Both the position numbers and the translations under genes were made by a program. Shown in pieces: positions 61,352 through 64,000 of a stretch of DNA of 64,000 nt (positions within the stretch are counted from its first letter, which is position 1; each line of letters starts with the position of its first letter). The stretch lies in NCBI RefSeq assembly GCF_022414535.1, contig NZ_JADWYM010000025.1, positions 1-64,000 on the forward strand, given 5' to 3'. The notes beneath the pieces are model-generated. The model did no database searches and had not been told where the DNA came from. It saw nothing but the letters and a program-made list of their open reading frames with translations. Source of the DNA: Streptomyces sp. MUM 2J. GTDB taxonomy: Bacteria; Actinomycetota; Actinomycetes; Streptomycetales; Streptomycetaceae.

Positions 61352-61924
61352 ATGAGCACCACCCCGCAGATGAGTCACATGGGCCAGCAGCAGGGCCAGC
61401 AGTACCCCAGCACGTCGCCGTTCCAGCAGCAGCCCTTCCAGCAGCAGCCCTTCCAGCAGCAGTCCTACCAGCAGCAGCCGTCCCAGCAGCCCTACCAGCA
61501 GCAGCCGTACGGCATGGGCGGCACCCTGGAGCAGCTGCAGCAGCTCGGCCAGCAGCAGCCGTTCCAGCAGCTGCTCCAGCAGCTCGGCCGGCCCGACCAG
61601 CAGGCGCAGCAGGCCGAGCAGCAGGCGCAGCAGCAGCTCCAGCAGATCGTGCAGGCCGCGGTGCAGCAGGTGATGCAGCAGGCCCAGGCCCAGGCCCTGG
61701 CCTCCGGCATCGCTGAGGGCTTCGTCGACATCGTCCACCCGCTCCAGGGCCACCCGCAGCAGGTCTTCCTGCGCATCAACGGTCACTTCCGGGTGCTGAA
61801 CAGCCCGACCCCGCAGCTGCACCAGCAGATCCAGGAGGCGTTCGCCTTCGGCCACCAGGTGATCGGCGTGTGGGACACGCAGTCGCCCAGCGTGCTCCGC
61901 AGCGTGCGGATCCAGCGGGTCTGA
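61352..61924 (+). CDS. Glutamine-rich low-complexity protein
   Basis: A 190-residue protein whose first 119 residues contain 51 Gln, arranged as FQQQP/YQQQP units and later as heptad-like QQA/QQL segments, resembling prion-like or coiled-coil low-complexity regions. The C-terminal 70 residues are a compact non-repetitive domain ('VDIVHPLQGHPQQVFLRINGHFRVLN', 'FAFGHQVIGVWDTQSPSVLRSVRIQR'), which I do not recognise. It lies 46 nt after the S8 protease and before a bidirectional terminator, so the two are probably cotranscribed. Function unknown. ATG at 61352 has AAGGTGG about 8 nt upstream. Confidence 0.8.
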   Translation: MSTTPQMSHMGQQQGQQYPSTSPFQQQPFQQQPFQQQSYQQQPSQQPYQQQPYGMGGTLEQLQQLGQQQPFQQLLQQLGRPDQQAQQAEQQAQQQLQQIVQAAVQQVMQQAQAQALASGIAEGFVDIVHPLQGHPQQVFLRINGHFRVLNSPTPQLHQQIQEAFAFGHQVIGVWDTQSPSVLRSVRIQRV

Positions 61925-61945
61925 CCGTCGCCCGCACAGCACAAG

Positions 61946-61975
61946 GGGGCGCTTCCTCCTCGGAGGAAGCGCCCC
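61946..61975. terminator. Bidirectional terminator before mshC end
   Basis: Perfect arms GGGGCGCTTCCTCC / GGAGGAAGCGCCCC around a 2-nt loop (effectively 4), between convergent genes ending at 61924 and 61994. Confidence 0.88.
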
Positions 61976-61993
61976 GTTCGTGCGGGGCGAGGG

Positions 61994-63223
61994 CTACAGG
62001 GCCACGCCCAGCAGCGCGTCCACGGCGCGCGAGACGACGCCCGGGGCACCGGGGTCCGTCCCGCCCGCGTCCTGCTGGAGGGCGACCCAGCAGTCGACGG
62101 CGGCGAGGGCCGCCGGGGCGTCGAGGTCGTCGGCCAGGGCGGCGCGGATCTCCTCGACCAGCGCCTCGGCAGAGGGGCCGTCCGGCCGGGACACGGCGGC
62201 ACGCCAGCGGTCGAGGCGGGCGAGCGCCTCCTGGAGCACCTGGTCGGTCCACTCCCAGTCGGAGCGGTAGTGGTGGGCGAGGAGGGAGAGCCGGATGGCG
62301 GCGGGGTCGACGCCGTCGCGCCGCAGTTGCGAGACGAAGACGAGGTTGCCCTTGGACTTGGACATCTTCGCGCCGTGCAGGGCGACCATGCCGGCGTGGA
62401 CGTAGGCCTTGGCCATGGGGAACTCGCCGGTCAGCACCTGGGCGTGGGAAGCGCCCATCTCGTGGTGCGGGAAGGCGAGGTCGGAGCCGCCGCCCTGCAC
62501 GTCGAAGCTCATGCCGAGGTGGTCCAGGGCGATGGCCACGCACTCGATGTGCCAGCCGGGCCGGCCGCGGCCGAGGGAACCGCCGTCCCAGCTGGGCTCA
62601 CCGGGTCGGGCGGCCATCCACAGCATCGGGTCGAGGGGGTTCTTCTTGCCCGGGCGGTCGGGGTCGCCGCCGCGTTCGGCGGACAGCAGCCGCATGGCGG
62701 CGGCGTCCAGGCCGGACACCTCGCCGAAGTGCGGGTCGGCCTCGACGGAGAAGTAGATGTCGCCGTCGAGCTCGTAGGCGGCGCCGAGCTCGCGGAGCCG
62801 CTCCACGAGCGGCACGATCCCGGGTATGGCCTCGACGGCGCCGATGTAGTGCTGCGGCGGGAGCATCCGCAGCGCCGTCATGTCCTCACGGAAGAGAGCG
62901 GTCTCCTGATCGGCGAGGGCGGCCCAGTCGACGTCGTCACGCTGCGCCCGCTCCAGCAGTGGATCGTCGATGTCGGTGACGTTCTGCACGTAGTGGACCT
63001 GCCGCTTGGTGTCGAGCCACACGCGCTGCACGAGGTCGAACGCGTTGTAGGTCGCCGCGTGTCCCATGTGGGTGGCGTCGTAGGGGGTGATGCCGCAGAC
63101 GTAGAGACGGGCGACGGGACCGGGGCGGAGGGTCACCGGACCCCCGGTCGCGGTGTCGTGGATCCTGAGGTCGCGGCCCTGACCGGGCAGGGCGGGGACC
63201 TCGGAAGCGGGCCAGGCATGCAT
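61994..63223 (-). CDS. mshC: Cysteine:GlcN-Ins ligase MshC (mycothiol synthesis)
   Basis: A 409-residue class-I cysteinyl-tRNA synthetase-like enzyme. It activates cysteine with ATP and joins it to glucosaminyl-inositol in mycothiol synthesis. Catalytic motifs: 'VCGITPYDATHMGHAATY' (HIGH-like, with the zinc Cys), 'GRPGWHIECVAIALDHLG' and 'AKMSKSKGN' (KMSKS). It lacks the C-terminal anticodon-binding region of true CysS, and its length fits MshC. ATG at 63223. It follows the next gene (63340 onward) in the same direction. Confidence 0.95.
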   Translation of the reverse strand: MHAWPASEVPALPGQGRDLRIHDTATGGPVTLRPGPVARLYVCGITPYDATHMGHAATYNAFDLVQRVWLDTKRQVHYVQNVTDIDDPLLERAQRDDVDWAALADQETALFREDMTALRMLPPQHYIGAVEAIPGIVPLVERLRELGAAYELDGDIYFSVEADPHFGEVSGLDAAAMRLLSAERGGDPDRPGKKNPLDPMLWMAARPGEPSWDGGSLGRGRPGWHIECVAIALDHLGMSFDVQGGGSDLAFPHHEMGASHAQVLTGEFPMAKAYVHAGMVALHGAKMSKSKGNLVFVSQLRRDGVDPAAIRLSLLAHHYRSDWEWTDQVLQEALARLDRWRAAVSRPDGPSAEALVEEIRAALADDLDAPAALAAVDCWVALQQDAGGTDPGAPGVVSRAVDALLGVAL

Positions 63224-63339
63224 GTCATGAGCCTAACCGGACTGGTGTTCCGTATACGAACCGGTGGGGTCCGGATGGCCGGGAAGGCGCTCTTGCGCGA
63301 TCCCGGCCGCTGTGCTGGGGCCTGCGGTACCGGGCCGGG

Positions 63340-64000
63340 CTACACGGGGGGCCAGGGGATCGCCGGCCACTCCCCGCTGGGCTCCGGGTGCCTGCGGGAG
63401 GCGAGGAGCGCGTCGACACGCGCACGCGTGGCGTCGATCTCGGCGGGGGTGATCAGCCCGGCCAGCCGGGCGGCCAGCGTGCCGCCGTCGCCGAGGGCCG
63501 TCCCCAGCGCACGCAGCACCTCGACCGCCTCGGCGGTGAGGGGTTCCCCCGCCCAGCCCCACAGCAGCGTCCTCAGCTTGTCGTCGACGTTGAAGGCGAC
63601 GCCGTGGTCGATGCCGTACAGACGCCCCTCGGCGGCGGGCAGCAGATGGCCGCCCTTGCGGTCGGCGTTGTTGATCACCGCGTCGAGCACGGCGAGCCGC
63701 CGCAGCCGCTCGTCGTCGGCGTGCACCAGCAGTGCCGTACGGCCCTCGCCGGCCTCGGCGAACCCGATCGCCTTCCAGCCGGGCGCGGGCTCCTCGTCGT
63801 CGACGAGGGCGAGCAGCTCGGTGCCCGGCACGACGTCGATCCACAGCTGGCACATGCCCTCACCGTAGGGTCCGTCCCGCAGCACGGTCGGCGGGACGAG
63901 CCGCCAGCCGGTGGCCTCGGAGACCTCGTAGGCGGCCACCTCGCGCCCGGCGAGGGTGCCGTCGGGAAAGTCCCACAGCGGGCGCTCCCCGGCGACCGGT
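63340..64000 (-). CDS. SCO1664-family protein (partial, 5' end outside window)
   Basis: The coding frame is open to the right edge of the window, so only the C-terminal about 220 residues are visible. Sequence upstream of an internal GTG at 63939 reads 'GERPLWDFPDGTLAGREVAAYEVSEATGW', which belongs to the protein; that GTG is not the start. Core segments 'GMCQLWIDVVPG', 'VINNADRKGGHLL' and 'GIDHGVAFNVDDKLRTLLWGWAG' recall the phosphatidylinositol-kinase-like fold of the SCO1664 family found next to mshC in actinomycetes. Reaction unknown. Confidence 0.85.
   Translation of the reverse strand, partial: PVAGERPLWDFPDGTLAGREVAAYEVSEATGWRLVPPTVLRDGPYGEGMCQLWIDVVPGTELLALVDDEEPAPGWKAIGFAEAGEGRTALLVHADDERLRRLAVLDAVINNADRKGGHLLPAAEGRLYGIDHGVAFNVDDKLRTLLWGWAGEPLTAEAVEVLRALGTALGDGGTLAARLAGLITPAEIDATRARVDALLASRRHPEPSGEWPAIPWPPV

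Overview
The window is chromosomal DNA of a Streptomyces species. It has very high GC with strong third-position bias, many GTG starts, frequent 4-nt stop/start overlaps (GTGA, ATGA), and marker genes of that genus: a Cvn/Rar conservon, the Pup-proteasome locus, mycothiol ligase mshC, parJ, and gylR-glpFKD. Gene order looks like a conserved core region close to the S. coelicolor SCO1611-SCO1664 interval (recalled from knowledge, not aligned). I saw no tRNA, rRNA, insertion sequence, phage gene or CRISPR array. Most large overlapping open frames are antisense shadows of high-GC genes.

Layout. 0.4-7.3 kb: a PLP aldolase/deaminase-like gene, then a gamma-glutamylation catabolic group (SDR, aldehyde dehydrogenase, glnA4-type glutamine synthetase-like ligase, divergent GntR regulator, class-I amidotransferase hydrolase), read as ethanolamine/amine nitrogen use. 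7.5-14.3 kb: a LysR regulator divergent from a TDT-family membrane transporter, a BtuF-like protein coupled to an XRE-cupin regulator, a 5'-3' exonuclease, a siderophore-interacting flavoprotein behind a clear iron box, and a pseudouridine synthase. 14.3-19.0 kb: a five-gene conservon (rarA-E: sensor-kinase-like ATPase, roadblock protein, DUF742 protein, small GTPase, cytochrome P450). 19.3-29.5 kb: Ski2-like helicase, tatC, tatA, a small membrane protein, a zinc ribbon, pafC, pafB, two FKBP isomerases and pafA. 29.5-38.3 kb: an MFS gene abutting pafA, a divergent LacI regulator, then prcA, prcB, a frameshifted HNH endonuclease, pup, dop and arc.

38.5-48.7 kb: ferredoxin, secreted hypothetical, trmI, CBS-domain site-2 protease, RecB-type nuclease, response regulator, two tandem peptide-binding lipoproteins and a HAD phosphatase. 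48.9-58 kb: metH and the divergent gylR-glpF-glpK-glpD glycerol operon. 58.2-64 kb: parJ, an S8-type protease with an altered catalytic Asp position, a glutamine-rich protein, mshC, and the start-truncated (by the window edge) SCO1664-family gene.

How it works together: the central 20 kb encodes complete pupylation and degradation (Dop activates Pup-Gln, PafA ligates, Arc unfolds, PrcAB degrades) plus the PafBC DNA-damage regulator. The glp block imports, phosphorylates and oxidises glycerol under GylR; matching 17-nt palindromes lie at gylR and glpF. The most notable observations are the degraded endonuclease inside the pup-prcB operon, the P450 lacking ExxR and carrying a Pro-rich/Trp tail, a 16-nt tandem repeat that carries the GTPase start codon, the S8 protease with Val at the Asp position next to a Gln-rich protein, and a long inverted repeat in the gylR-glpF spacer. 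None of these proves a new system; each is given with a test.
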